NCBI RefSeq assembly: GCF_012027395.1
Contig: NZ_SNUJ01000002.1
Span: forward strand, 372,001-436,000
DNA from: Thermococcus sp. LS1
GTDB taxonomy: Archaea; Methanobacteriota_B; Thermococci; Thermococcales; Thermococcaceae
DNA: 64,000 nucleotides
Reading direction: 5' to 3'
How positions within the stretch are numbered: the first letter of the stretch is position 1; each line of letters opens with the position of its first letter. This document shows, in pieces, positions 50,117 through 58,739 of the stretch. The notes below the pieces were generated by a model. The model saw only the letters and a list, made by a program, of their open reading frames with translations. It made no database searches and was not told the DNA's origin. The position numbers and the translations under genes were made by a program.

Positions 50117-51163
50117 ATGAGAATCGAGAGACTCCAGGAGCACATCTCAGAGAAGGGTCTTGACGCCGCTCTAATAACGAGAAGGGAGAACCTCTTCTAC
50201 TTTACCGGAAGCTCACCCGTCCTTGGTGGCTATCTCGTTGTTACCCCAGACGAGAGCGTGTTTCTCGTTCCAGAGCTCGAGTATGAGGAGGCGAAGGAGA
50301 CTTCAAAGGTCCCCGTTGAAAAGTTCAAGGCTGGAAAGGAGCTGTACAAGAGGCTGAAAAGCTTCAAACTAAGAAAGCTCGGCATTGAAGGCAGAACGAG
50401 CTTTTCAATGGTTCAGGCCCTCAGGGAAAAGGCCGGTGTTGAGGACTTCGACGTTCTCGATGAGGTCATCAAGGAGCTCAGAATCATTAAGACAAAGGAA
50501 GAGATAGAGGTCATCGAAGCTGCCTGCAAGATAGCCGATATGGCCATGATGGCGGCGCTGGAAGAGATAAGTGAGGGCAAGCGTGAAAGGGAAATAGCCG
50601 CGAAGATGGAGTACGTCATGAAGATGAACGGCGCGGAAAAGCCAGCCTTCGACACGATAATAGCCAGCGGCTGGCGTTCTGCTCTGCCTCACGGCGTTGC
50701 CAGCGACAAAAGGATAGAGCGCGGCGAGCTGGTCGTTATCGACGAGGGTGCCCTTTACAGACACTACCATTCCGATATGACCAGAACCATCGTTGTTGGC
50801 TCCCCGAACGAGAAGCAGAAGGAGATCTACGAAATAGTCCTCGAGGCCCAGAAGAAGGGTGTGGAGGCAGCAAGGCCTGGAATAACGGCCAAAGAGCTTG
50901 ACACCATTGTCAGGGACGTCATAGCCGAGTACGGCTACGGCAACAACTTCATCCACTCCACCGGCCACGGCGTAGGCCTTGAAATCCACGAGTGGCCTCG
51001 TGTGAGCCAGCAGGACGACACAGAGCTCAAGCCGGGCATGGTAATAACTATCGAGCCCGGTATATACATTCCTAAGTTCGGCGGAGTTCGCATAGAGGAT
51101 ACCGTTCTCATAACCGAGAACGGCGCAAAGAGGCTTACCAAGACTGAGAGGGAGCTCATCTGA
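50117..51163 (+). CDS. pepQ: Xaa-Pro dipeptidase (prolidase)
   Basis: A 348-residue M24B metallopeptidase, the same length as the Pyrococcus furiosus prolidase. It cleaves Xaa-Pro dipeptides with a two-metal centre whose ligands are visible: Asp in VVIDEGALY, Asp in HYHSDMTRT, His in STGHGVGLEIHE, Glu in TIEPGIYIP and Glu in RIEDTVL. The ATG at 50117 follows GGTGG; the upstream three codons are leader. It complements the prolyl oligopeptidase in proline-peptide turnover. Confidence 0.96.
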   Translation: MRIERLQEHISEKGLDAALITRRENLFYFTGSSPVLGGYLVVTPDESVFLVPELEYEEAKETSKVPVEKFKAGKELYKRLKSFKLRKLGIEGRTSFSMVQALREKAGVEDFDVLDEVIKELRIIKTKEEIEVIEAACKIADMAMMAALEEISEGKREREIAAKMEYVMKMNGAEKPAFDTIIASGWRSALPHGVASDKRIERGELVVIDEGALYRHYHSDMTRTIVVGSPNEKQKEIYEIVLEAQKKGVEAARPGITAKELDTIVRDVIAEYGYGNNFIHSTGHGVGLEIHEWPRVSQQDDTELKPGMVITIEPGIYIPKFGGVRIEDTVLITENGAKRLTKTERELI

Positions 51164-51227
51164 CCCCTTCCCCATTTCTCTCACAACTTTTTAAAGCCCG
51201 ATACCTATTTTCTCAGGGGGTGAGAAG

Positions 51228-52301
51228 GTGCAGATAATCCACGAGGATCCCAAGGAGGGCAAGGTGAAGGTCAAGGCAGAGACTCTCGATGACCTCTGGT
51301 ACCTCTACCACATCATCGACGAGGGAGACGTCGTTTATGCCAAAACGCTCAGAAAGCAGAGCCAGAGGAGCGACTCCCTGAGAGCGGAGAAGGTCGAGGT
51401 TATCCCAGTCTTCCTTGGAGTCAGGGCGGAGAAGATAAACTTCCACAAGTTCGCCAACCAGGTACGCGTTACCGGGCCGATAGTCTACGCGAGCAGGGAG
51501 GACGTTCCCCTCGGGAAGTACCACACCATAGCCATCGAGGAGGGCACGGTAGTCACAATCCAGAAGCCCCGCTGGAAGGAGCACCACGTCGAGCGCTTGA
51601 GGGAAGCGGTCAGCGCCTCCAAGCGCGCCAGGGTCATGATAGTCGTTATCGATGATGGCGAGGCCGACATGGCGCTGGTAAGGGAATACGGCGTGGAAAT
51701 ACTCACGAGCATAAGGCACAACCTCGGCGGAAAGCGTTACAACACTGACAGGGAGGCCGAGGAGAAGAGGTTCTTCCATGATGTGGCGAAGACCATGGAG
51801 GAGATAATGAACCGTGAGAAGGTCGAGAAAGCCATAGTTGCCGGCCCCGGTTTTGTCAAGGAAGACTTCTACAAGTTCCTCCGAGAGAACTATCCAGAGC
51901 TGGCCAAGAAGGTCGTCATCGAAGACACGAGCGTGACCGGCAGAACGGGCATCTACGAAGTTATCAAACGTGGGACTGTCGATAGGGTCTACCACGAGAA
52001 CCGCGTTGCGAAAGAAGTCCAGCTCGTCGAGAAGGTGCTCGAGAACATAGCGAAGAACAACGGCCTAGTTGCCTACGGCCTCAGGGAAGTCGAGGAAGCG
52101 GTGAACTACGGTGCGGTGGAGACGCTTTTGGTTCTCGACGAACTGCTCAAGGGTGAGATGAGAGAGAAGATCGAGGAACTCATGGACACCGTTAGATACT
52201 CTCGCGGTGAGGTCGTCATCGTCAGCTCAGAGCATGAAGGAGGGGAGAAGCTGAAAGCCCTCGGAGGCCTGGCGGCTCTGCTGAGGTTTAGAGTGAAATG
52301 A
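51228..52301 (+). CDS. pelA: Pelota homologue (mRNA surveillance, ribosome rescue)
   Basis: A 357-residue aPelota with three domains: an N-terminal Sm-like domain (GKVKVKAETLDDLWYLYHII), a central eRF1-like domain 2 without the GGQ motif, and the C-terminal L7Ae-like domain ending in VVIVSSEHEGGEKLKALGG. With an aEF1A-type GTPase it releases stalled ribosomes in no-go decay. The GTG start (51228) has GGTGAG upstream and a TATA-like ACTTTTTAAAG at 51186-51196. Confidence 0.95.
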   Translation: MQIIHEDPKEGKVKVKAETLDDLWYLYHIIDEGDVVYAKTLRKQSQRSDSLRAEKVEVIPVFLGVRAEKINFHKFANQVRVTGPIVYASREDVPLGKYHTIAIEEGTVVTIQKPRWKEHHVERLREAVSASKRARVMIVVIDDGEADMALVREYGVEILTSIRHNLGGKRYNTDREAEEKRFFHDVAKTMEEIMNREKVEKAIVAGPGFVKEDFYKFLRENYPELAKKVVIEDTSVTGRTGIYEVIKRGTVDRVYHENRVAKEVQLVEKVLENIAKNNGLVAYGLREVEEAVNYGAVETLLVLDELLKGEMREKIEELMDTVRYSRGEVVIVSSEHEGGEKLKALGGLAALLRFRVK

Positions 52302-52304
52302 GCT

Positions 52305-53303
52305 CTATCCCTCTCCATACAGCTCTGTGTAGGGGTCCCTTTCAAAAGTCGGGAAGGTCTTTTCTTTCCCTCCTTTCACAAGAACCCGTTCTTTTTCCTC
52401 GGTGAACTCTCCGAGCTCGAATGCCATAATTCCATTTTTATGTAATTCTTTAATTAAAGCATCAGCTTTCTCGGGCGGCGTTATGGCTATCAGCGTTCCC
52501 GTCGAGGAAACGCTCCACGGCTCAAGGCCGTAGAACTCAAGCACCTTCCTTACCAGAGGGTCGAGGTAGAGTCTATCCGCATAGACCCTGAACCCCACCC
52601 CCGAATTCTCAGCTATCTCGTGGAGCGCGGTTAGGCCGCCTTCGGTGGCATCGTGCATGCCCCTGACGAACGACCTCGCAATCAGGGCGTCAGGAAGGGC
52701 GGTCTCAAATGTGAAAAGCCTCTTAAGCCTCTCAATCTCCTTGAAGGCCAGGAACTTCCTCAGCTCTTCCTCCCGGAAATACGCGGCAGAAACAGCAAAC
52801 TCAAGGCCGATCTTGGCGGTAACGATTATTTTATCTCCCGGTTCCGCCAGCGGGAGCTTTAGTTCGTCTTTTCTCACCAGGCCCATCGCGGTGGTCGTTG
52901 AGGTGGGCTCTGCTATAGTTGGGTAAACCCCAGTGTGGCCACCAATTAGGGAGCTTCCATACTTGCGGCATTCGGTGTTTAGACTTCTCATGACGTTTTC
53001 CAGGAAACTTCTCTCGGTCCCAGGGGGAAAGAGCAGATCAACTATCAGCCACCTCGGTCTGGCACCAAAAACGGCAACGTCACTCGCTGCAAAGTGGTAG
53101 GTGAAGAATCCGAAGGTTTCTTCAGGCACGCCAAGTGCCGGGTCTGTGGCGACGATTAAGTAATGCTCGTGGTCGTATTCGAGGACGGCCGAGTCGAACC
53201 CTTCCTTTGGGCCGTAAATAACCCGAACATCCTCAATTCCAATGTTTGGAAAGACGACCTCCCTCAAAACGTCATTCCTGAGCTTTCCGAGTGGGAGTTT
53301 CAC
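52305..53303 (-). CDS. AIR-synthase-related (HypE/PurM-like) protein
   Basis: A 332-residue protein with the PurM/SelD/HypE two-domain ATP-binding fold: an N-terminal GFDSAVLEYDHEHYLIVATDPAL, SDVAVFGARPRWLIVDLLFPPG in the first half and a C-terminal HDATEGGLTALHEIAENSGVG glycine-rich motif. These enzymes activate amides or selenide with ATP. Hydrogenase genes are absent nearby and the sequence lacks HypE's C-terminal cysteine tail, so it is a paralogue. It overlaps the PP-loop gene by four bases and may work with it. Confidence 0.82.
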   Translation of the reverse strand: MKLPLGKLRNDVLREVVFPNIGIEDVRVIYGPKEGFDSAVLEYDHEHYLIVATDPALGVPEETFGFFTYHFAASDVAVFGARPRWLIVDLLFPPGTERSFLENVMRSLNTECRKYGSSLIGGHTGVYPTIAEPTSTTTAMGLVRKDELKLPLAEPGDKIIVTAKIGLEFAVSAAYFREEELRKFLAFKEIERLKRLFTFETALPDALIARSFVRGMHDATEGGLTALHEIAENSGVGFRVYADRLYLDPLVRKVLEFYGLEPWSVSSTGTLIAITPPEKADALIKELHKNGIMAFELGEFTEEKERVLVKGGKEKTFPTFERDPYTELYGEG

Positions 53304-54094
53304 TCCTCAACCCTCCGGAACTCCGCGATTATTTCCTGCGCCTCCCTTAGGGTTTCTTCATCACAGTTCCAGCACATAATTTCGAAGCTCGGGACGCGGA
53401 CGCTCATGCGGACCTTTTTCCTCCTCGCGAGCTTACTTATCTCGTAGTTTACTCTGTAAGCCAAATCCATGAGCTTGGGAGTTACAATCTCCTCACGGTC
53501 TATGTACTGCAACGGACAGCCCTCGCGCCACTGCCTTCTGCGGGCGTGCTCATACATGCGGTAGGGCCTTATTCCGGCCTCTTCCGCAAGAGCTTCGACC
53601 TCCTCGGCAGTGTACTTAATCAACGGCCTGAAAAATGGGATGCCAATTCTCGGGAGGTCGCAGAGCCGTATATCCGTCCTGCACTGGTCGAGCAGGGCGC
53701 CAATTATCTTGTCGTTGGCGTTGTCACCTTTGGCTAAAACATCAAAGCCGTTGTTGATGGCAAACCACTTGGCGTTCCAGAGCATCACCTTCTTGCAGTT
53801 GATACATATGGGGCCCTTTCTGCCAGCTGCCTCACGGAGAAGACCGTCAGTTACGTCCACGAGATAGTGTTCAACACCGAGCTTTTTCGTGAATTTTATG
53901 GCCCAGTTGAGCGTTTCCCTCCAGCTCCAGCGGTGGAAGAATGTAAGGGCTGAAACGTTGAGACCGGCTTCATTAAGCAGGTGGAGGGCCAGGCTACTGT
54001 CCTTTCCTCCGGAGAATAGGACGAGAATTCGTTTTTCATAAAGCCCGCTTCGCTCAGAGAACTCCCGTATTTCATTAACGACACTCTCAATCAT
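53300..54094 (-). CDS. PP-loop superfamily ATPase
   Basis: A 264-residue ATP pyrophosphatase-type enzyme. The PP-loop is LFSGGKDSSLALHLL near residue 30, and conserved metal-site-like cysteines are CINCKK near residue 120 and CWNCDEE near residue 245. Adjacent GDNANDKIIGALLDQ fits enzymes that adenylate a tRNA base or carboxylate before thiolation. Its substrate is unknown. A TATA-less short gap precedes the start at 54094. It is fused by a four-base overlap to the AIR-synthase-like gene. Confidence 0.85.
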   Translation of the reverse strand: MIESVVNEIREFSERSGLYEKRILVLFSGGKDSSLALHLLNEAGLNVSALTFFHRWSWRETLNWAIKFTKKLGVEHYLVDVTDGLLREAAGRKGPICINCKKVMLWNAKWFAINNGFDVLAKGDNANDKIIGALLDQCRTDIRLCDLPRIGIPFFRPLIKYTAEEVEALAEEAGIRPYRMYEHARRRQWREGCPLQYIDREEIVTPKLMDLAYRVNYEISKLARRKKVRMSVRVPSFEIMCWNCDEETLREAQEIIAEFRRVEE

Positions 54095-54131
54095 GGGAAA
54101 AAATACTGAAGGAGGCTTAAAAATCTAAGCC

Positions 54132-54530
54132 TCAGACGTTGACCTTGCCGACCCACTTCTCGGCGAGGTTGCCAAAGATCGGGAACTTGTAGTACTCACC
54201 CTGGTAGGCCTTGAGCATTCCGAGTATCCAGAAAATCAGACCTGCAAGGTTCACGAGCATGGCAAAGAGTCCAACGAGAGCCGCCAGTGGGCCGAAGATC
54301 GCCCCAAGGATCACACCTAATATCCATAGAACTACCCAGAGAATGGTGAGACCAATGAACGTAATCGTTGACTGCATAGCATGGAAACGGACGAAATCAC
54401 TTTCCTTCTCGAGCACCAGAAAGATTATGCCAGTGAGCCATCCGAGCACATACGCCAGCAAAGCCTCAACGTTCTCCTCCATGCCCAGAGAGGTCTTCTT
54501 TTTGGGTTCTTCGGGTGGAATCTCCTCCAT
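54132..54530 (-). CDS. DUF4870 membrane protein
   Basis: A 132-residue protein with an acidic/proline N-terminus (EEIPPEEPKKKTSLG) and three hydrophobic segments. LLAYVLGWLTGIIFLVLEKE and FVRFHAMQSTITF are the DUF4870 hallmarks. The family is uncharacterised; a role in membrane organisation is a guess. I choose ATG 54530 because GGAGGTGTG precedes it. Confidence 0.88.
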   Translation of the reverse strand: MEEIPPEEPKKKTSLGMEENVEALLAYVLGWLTGIIFLVLEKESDFVRFHAMQSTITFIGLTILWVVLWILGVILGAIFGPLAALVGLFAMLVNLAGLIFWILGMLKAYQGEYYKFPIFGNLAEKWVGKVNV

Positions 54531-54679
54531 AAACAACACACCTCCGAAATTCAATTAATTGTATTATCTTCAATCCCTTAAATACCTTTCCAAAGTTTTA
54601 ACACGAGTTTCAAAGGAGAAACCTTACATATGCCTACATCAAAACCGGCAGTTTTCTGATTTCGAACCATTGAGCTTTG

Positions 54680-54693
54680 TTAGGCTCACCAAA
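54680..54693. promoter_or_regulatory. DtxR-like operator, upstream copy (feoA promoter)
   Basis: TTAGG CTCA CCAAA is one mismatch from the palindrome TTAGG-N4-CCTAA, the core recognised by iron-dependent DtxR-family repressors. It lies just before the TATA-like GCTTTTTAAG (54694-54703). Confidence 0.6.
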
Positions 54694-54728
54694 GCTTTTT
54701 AAGTCTCTCTATGTATTCGAATGTAGAA

Positions 54729-54742
54729 TTAGGAAAACCTAA
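54729..54742. promoter_or_regulatory. DtxR-like operator, perfect copy (feoA start region)
   Basis: TTAGG AAAA CCTAA is a perfect TTAGG-N4-CCTAA palindrome about 30 bases downstream of the feoA TATA box, where the transcription start should be. Repressor bound here would block initiation when iron is plentiful. It ends two bases before the GGTGAT ribosome-binding site. Confidence 0.7.
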
Positions 54743-54753
54743 CGGTGATGCTC

Positions 54754-54981
54754 ATGGTTGTACCTTTAAACACCCTAAGACCCGGGGAGAGAGGAATCGT
54801 AGTTAACATAGTGGGCGGGTCTTATGCAAGGCAGAGACTGGTTTCTATGGGGCTTACACCCGGAGCTACGGTTCAAATCCTTGAATCACATTCACTGGGT
54901 CCGATAATAATCTCCGTCGGAGGAGTGAGGTTCGCTATAGGTAGAGGACTGGCTGCCAAAGTCATGGTTAGAAAGCTCTGA
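54754..54981 (+). CDS. feoA: FeoA ferrous-iron transport accessory protein
   Basis: A 75-residue SH3-like protein: [56 protein letters not shown]. It assists FeoB in Fe2+ uptake. The ATG at 54754 follows GGTGAT. Two DtxR-like sites in the promoter predict repression by iron. It begins the feoABC operon, with feoB eleven bases downstream. Confidence 0.95.
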   Translation: MVVPLNTLRPGERGIVVNIVGGSYARQRLVSMGLTPGATVQILESHSLGPIIISVGGVRFAIGRGLAAKVMVRKL

Positions 54982-54992
54982 GGTGGCTCTCA

Positions 54993-56969
54993 ATGATGAA
55001 GGTCATTGCTCTGGCCGGAAATCCGAACGTCGGGAAAACCACTATTTTCAATGCCCTGACCGGTATGCGCCAGCACGTCGGCAACTGGCCAGGAGTTACC
55101 GTCGAAAAGAAGGAGGGAATCCTGGAGTACAAAGGCCAGAAGTTTCTCGTGGTTGACCTTCCGGGAACTTATTCTCTTACCGCTCATTCTGTTGACGAGC
55201 TCGTGGCGAGGGATTTTCTCCTCAAGGGGAGCGCGGATGTTGTTGTGAACGTCGTGGATGCGACGGCCCTAATGAGAAACCTCTTCCTTACAATGGAGAT
55301 ACTCGAGATGGGCCTTGACAACGTGGTCATAGCACTCAATAAGATAGACCTCGCCGAGAAGAGGGGCATTGAGATAAACGTTAAGAGGATGGAGGAAGTC
55401 CTTGGCGTTCCTGTCGTTCCGCTCAACGCGAAGGAGGGCATCGGCCTTGAGGAGCTCAAGGAAAGGATATATCAGGTGGCGAACGGCAAGCTGAAGGTTC
55501 ACCCCATCATCCCGACCTATGACCCAGAAGTAGAGAGGGAAATCGAACACATAACCGCGGCCCTTAAAAACACCGCCCTGGCGGAGAAGTACAACCTTCG
55601 CTGGCTAGCTATAAAGCTCCTCCAGAGGGACGACGGGGTAATAAAGCTCGTCCTCAGGCACCTTGGAACGGAGAAGCTCGACGAGATAATGACGCACATA
55701 GGGGAAGTTGAAGAGAGATACAAGCGCGCGATGGATCTCATAATAGCCAGCCAGAAGTATGAGTTCATAGATGGGCTCATGCACAAGTTCGTGAAGTATT
55801 CTCACGAGCAGGGTGAGACCCTCAGCGACCAGCTCGACAGGATTCTAACGCATCCAGTTTACGGCCTCCTGGCACTCTTTGGAGTGTTCTACCTTGTCTT
55901 TAAGTTCGTCTTCACATTTGGAATGCCCCTTCAAGAACTGCTCGATGAGGCTTTCTCAAGCTTTGGAGAGTGGCTCGCTCCCCAAATAGCGAACGAGACC
56001 CTCCGCGGTCTGGTTGTTGATGGAATCATTGCCGGAGTCGGCTCGGTTCTAAGCTTCTTCCCGCTGGTGTTCCTCCTGTTCCTTGCTATGTCCCTGCTCG
56101 AGGACATCGGCTACATGGCCAGGGCCGCCGTCGTGATGGAAAGAATAATGCGCAAGTTCGGCCTCCCGGGGAAGAGCTTCATACCCCTAGTCCTTGCCTT
56201 CGGCTGTAACGTTCCCGCGGTGATGGCCACCAGAACCCTTGACGAGGAGAGGGACAGGCTCGTTACGATGCTTGTGAACCCATTAATTCCGTGCAGCGCG
56301 AGGCTTAGCGTCATAAGCTTCCTCGCAGGGGCATTCTTTGTCGAGAGACAGGCCCTCGTGGCGGTCAGCATCTACGCCACTGCCATACTCCTCGCACTCC
56401 TCATGGCGTGGGTCATCAGCAGGTTCATAATTAAAGGCGAAGAAAGCCCCTTCATCATCGAGCTACCAGAATATCTTGTGCCCTCATGGAAGACGATACT
56501 GCTCCACTCCTGGGAGAGGAGCAAGGAGTTCGTCAAGAAGGCAGGGACGATAATACTCCTCGGATCGATAGCAATATGGTACCTCAGCAGCTACCCCGTC
56601 GAGATAGGTACCGGCCAGAGCTACGCTGAGAGGCTCGGAATGTTTTTCGAGCCCTACATGAAGCTCATGGGCCTTGACTGGAAGGCTGCGGTAAGCCTGC
56701 TCTTCGGCATAATCGCCAAGGAGAACGTCATCTCGACCTACGGCATAATCTACGGAAACGAAGAGGTAATAGCGAGCGTCATGACACCCCTCCAGGCGTA
56801 CGTGCTGGCTCTCGTTACGACCCTCTACGTCCCGTGCATAGCCACAATCGGTGCGATACGGGCCGAGAGCAACTGGAAGTGGGCGGCATTTACGGTCTTT
56901 TACATGATAGCGCTGGCTTCCATAGTCGGAATAATAGCCTGGCAAATCGGCACGGCTCTGGGTCTTTGA
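54993..56969 (+). CDS. feoB: Ferrous-iron transporter FeoB
   Basis: The 658-residue protein has an N-terminal G domain: [16 protein letters not shown] (P-loop), [13 protein letters not shown] (switch I), DLPGTYSL (G3), NKIDLAEK (G4). A helical regulator follows to residue ~275, then a membrane domain with about ten segments carrying the conserved [16 protein letters not shown] and IPCSARLSV gates, and a second [10 protein letters not shown]. It takes up Fe2+, the main iron form in anaerobes. Confidence 0.96.
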   Translation: MMKVIALAGNPNVGKTTIFNALTGMRQHVGNWPGVTVEKKEGILEYKGQKFLVVDLPGTYSLTAHSVDELVARDFLLKGSADVVVNVVDATALMRNLFLTMEILEMGLDNVVIALNKIDLAEKRGIEINVKRMEEVLGVPVVPLNAKEGIGLEELKERIYQVANGKLKVHPIIPTYDPEVEREIEHITAALKNTALAEKYNLRWLAIKLLQRDDGVIKLVLRHLGTEKLDEIMTHIGEVEERYKRAMDLIIASQKYEFIDGLMHKFVKYSHEQGETLSDQLDRILTHPVYGLLALFGVFYLVFKFVFTFGMPLQELLDEAFSSFGEWLAPQIANETLRGLVVDGIIAGVGSVLSFFPLVFLLFLAMSLLEDIGYMARAAVVMERIMRKFGLPGKSFIPLVLAFGCNVPAVMATRTLDEERDRLVTMLVNPLIPCSARLSVISFLAGAFFVERQALVAVSIYATAILLALLMAWVISRFIIKGEESPFIIELPEYLVPSWKTILLHSWERSKEFVKKAGTIILLGSIAIWYLSSYPVEIGTGQSYAERLGMFFEPYMKLMGLDWKAAVSLLFGIIAKENVISTYGIIYGNEEVIASVMTPLQAYVLALVTTLYVPCIATIGAIRAESNWKWAAFTVFYMIALASIVGIIAWQIGTALGL

Positions 56970-56978
56970 GGTGAAAAG

Positions 56979-57233
56979 ATGCTTGAGCAAATCCTTGAGC
57001 TGATCAAGGAAGGGAAAAGCCTCGATGAGATAGTCGAGAGGCTCTCGCTCCCGCGGGAAGAAGTTGAGGGGGCGCTGAAGATCCTGGAAAGTATGGGCTA
57101 CATTGAACGGGTAGAACTCGGAAGCTCAGCCTGTGAAACATGTCCCCTCAAAAGCGTCTGCCCTGGCTCCTGCTTCCGCTTTAAGGGGAGGATATACACC
57201 GTCCCAGAGTTCGATCTCAATGGACAGAAATGA
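56979..57233 (+). CDS. feoC: FeoC-like winged-helix protein with cysteine cluster
   Basis: 84 residues. The first ~60 form a winged helix (LIKEGKSLDEIVERLSL, VEGALKILESMGYIERV). Four cysteines follow in CETCPLKSVCPGSC, the FeoC pattern that can hold an oxygen-sensitive [4Fe-4S] cluster and govern FeoB stability. Next to feoB, nine bases after its stop, so I infer the FeoC role. Confidence 0.88.
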   Translation: MLEQILELIKEGKSLDEIVERLSLPREEVEGALKILESMGYIERVELGSSACETCPLKSVCPGSCFRFKGRIYTVPEFDLNGQK

Positions 57234-57280
57234 ACCTCTCCTCCTTCCAGTTCATTGTGGGACATATTTAATGGCCGTAA

Positions 57281-57290
57281 AATATATAAG
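57281..57290 (+). promoter_or_regulatory. TATA box of nucleotidyltransferase gene
   Basis: AATATATAAG lies 31-40 bases ahead of the start at 57321, the usual spacing for a Thermococcales promoter with a short leader. Confidence 0.65.
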
Positions 57291-57320
57291 TTTCCCGCCC
57301 AAGTGTTAAATGGTGATACT

Positions 57321-58562
57321 ATGAAAGCCGTTATTCTTGCTGGCGGTTTTGGAACTAGGTTAAGGCCGCTTTCATCGACCAGACCGAAGCCGATGGTTCC
57401 AGTTCTCGGCAAGCCGAACCTTCAGTACCTTCTGGAGAGCCTTGAGAAGATACCCGAAATCGACGAGGTCGTTCTTTCGGTTCACTATATGAAGGGAGAG
57501 ATAAGAGAGTTCATCGACGAAAAGATGAGCGATTACCCCAAAGACATTCGCTTCGTTAACGACCCCATGCCGCTCGAAACCGGCGGTGCGCTCAAGAACG
57601 TTGAGGACTACGTGAGCGAGGACTTCCTCGTTATCTACGGTGATGTCTTCACGAACTTCGACTTCAAAGAGCTTATAGAGGCTCACAGAAAGAACGATGG
57701 CCTCATCACCGTTGCCGTCACTAAGGTCTATGACCCCGAGAAGTACGGTGTCGTTGAGGTTGATGAGGAAGGCAAGATTGTTCACTTCGAAGAGAAGCCA
57801 AAGAGACCAAAGACTAACCTCGTCGATGCCGGAATATACATGGTGAACAAAAAGGTTCTTGATACAATTCCAAAGAACAAGGAAGTCTACTTTGAGAGGG
57901 AGGTTCTCCCGAAGTTCGTCGCCCAGGGAGAAGTTTACGCCTATCAGATACCACGCGGGCACTACTGGATCGACCTCGGAACGCCAGACGATCTTTTCTA
58001 CGCCCACCAAATAGCGATGGACGAGATAACCAAGCAGAATGGGTACTACACCATCAAAGAGGGTGCAGAGGTTCCGGAGGACGTTGAGATTCAGGGGCCT
58101 GTCTACATCGACGAGGGGGTCAAGATAGGCCACGGCGTCAAGATAAAGGCCTACACTTACATCGGTCCGAACAGCATCATCGAGGACAAGGCATACCTCA
58201 AGAGGGCCATCCTGATAGGAAGCGACATAGTCAAGGAGAGGGCGGAGATAAAGGACTCCATACTCGGAGAAGGCGTCGTTATTGGCAAGAACGTCCTCCT
58301 CAAAGAGAACGCCGTCGTCGGCGACTACGCCAAGATATACGACAACCTCGTCATCTACGGTGCGAAGGTACTTCCGTGGAAGAAGGTCGAGGAGTACGAA
58401 GCCTACATCAAGATAAAGCTTGATCCAACCAAGGTCAGACCCGGTGTTACGCCGGAGCGCTGCCCGCTCGGACTGCCTGAGTGCATCTACACCAAATTCA
58501 AGGCAATAGCAGGAGAAAAGCCGCCCTGTGACGAGTGTATCGAGAACCAGTGGCTCTTCTGA
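57321..58562 (+). CDS. Sugar-1-phosphate nucleotidylyltransferase with LbH domain and Cys-rich tail
   Basis: A 413-residue enzyme that makes NDP-sugars. The nucleotidyltransferase domain has VILAGGFGTRLRPLSSTRPKPM at the start (partly quoted: AGGFGTRLRP), VYGDVF-like VIYGDVFTNFD and HFEEKPKRPKTNLVDAGIYM. The last ~150 residues are a left-handed beta-helix (GVKIGHGVKIKAYTYIGPN). A further C-terminal extension holds four cysteines (CPLGLPEC and CDEC), unusual for the family. GDP-mannose or UDP-/dTDP-sugar formation cannot be resolved. GGTGAT precedes ATG 57321. Confidence 0.88.
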   Translation: MKAVILAGGFGTRLRPLSSTRPKPMVPVLGKPNLQYLLESLEKIPEIDEVVLSVHYMKGEIREFIDEKMSDYPKDIRFVNDPMPLETGGALKNVEDYVSEDFLVIYGDVFTNFDFKELIEAHRKNDGLITVAVTKVYDPEKYGVVEVDEEGKIVHFEEKPKRPKTNLVDAGIYMVNKKVLDTIPKNKEVYFEREVLPKFVAQGEVYAYQIPRGHYWIDLGTPDDLFYAHQIAMDEITKQNGYYTIKEGAEVPEDVEIQGPVYIDEGVKIGHGVKIKAYTYIGPNSIIEDKAYLKRAILIGSDIVKERAEIKDSILGEGVVIGKNVLLKENAVVGDYAKIYDNLVIYGAKVLPWKKVEEYEAYIKIKLDPTKVRPGVTPERCPLGLPECIYTKFKAIAGEKPPCDECIENQWLF

Positions 58563-58693
58563 GCCTCTTCTCTTTTTGAGCCGTTAGGACAAGCTTTAAA
58601 GGCTCGCGAAAGAATGAAACCCTTATGGGAGCCACCTAACAGGGCATCCCCAGTAAGATAACAGATTGAACTCAACCCAAAATTTAGCTCGTT

Positions 58694-58735
58694 AAAAGTC
58701 AAAAACTTTTGATGGAACTTTGCGCCAGCAAAGTT
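58694..58735. repeat. Two tandem perfect hairpins between convergent genes
   Basis: AAAAGT CAAAA ACTTTT (58694-58710) and AACTTTGC GCCA GCAAAGTT (58716-58735) are perfect inverted repeats six bases apart, followed by TCC. Their place between the ends of two convergent genes suggests bidirectional termination or RNA stability structures. Confidence 0.6.
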
Positions 58736-58739
58736 TCCT

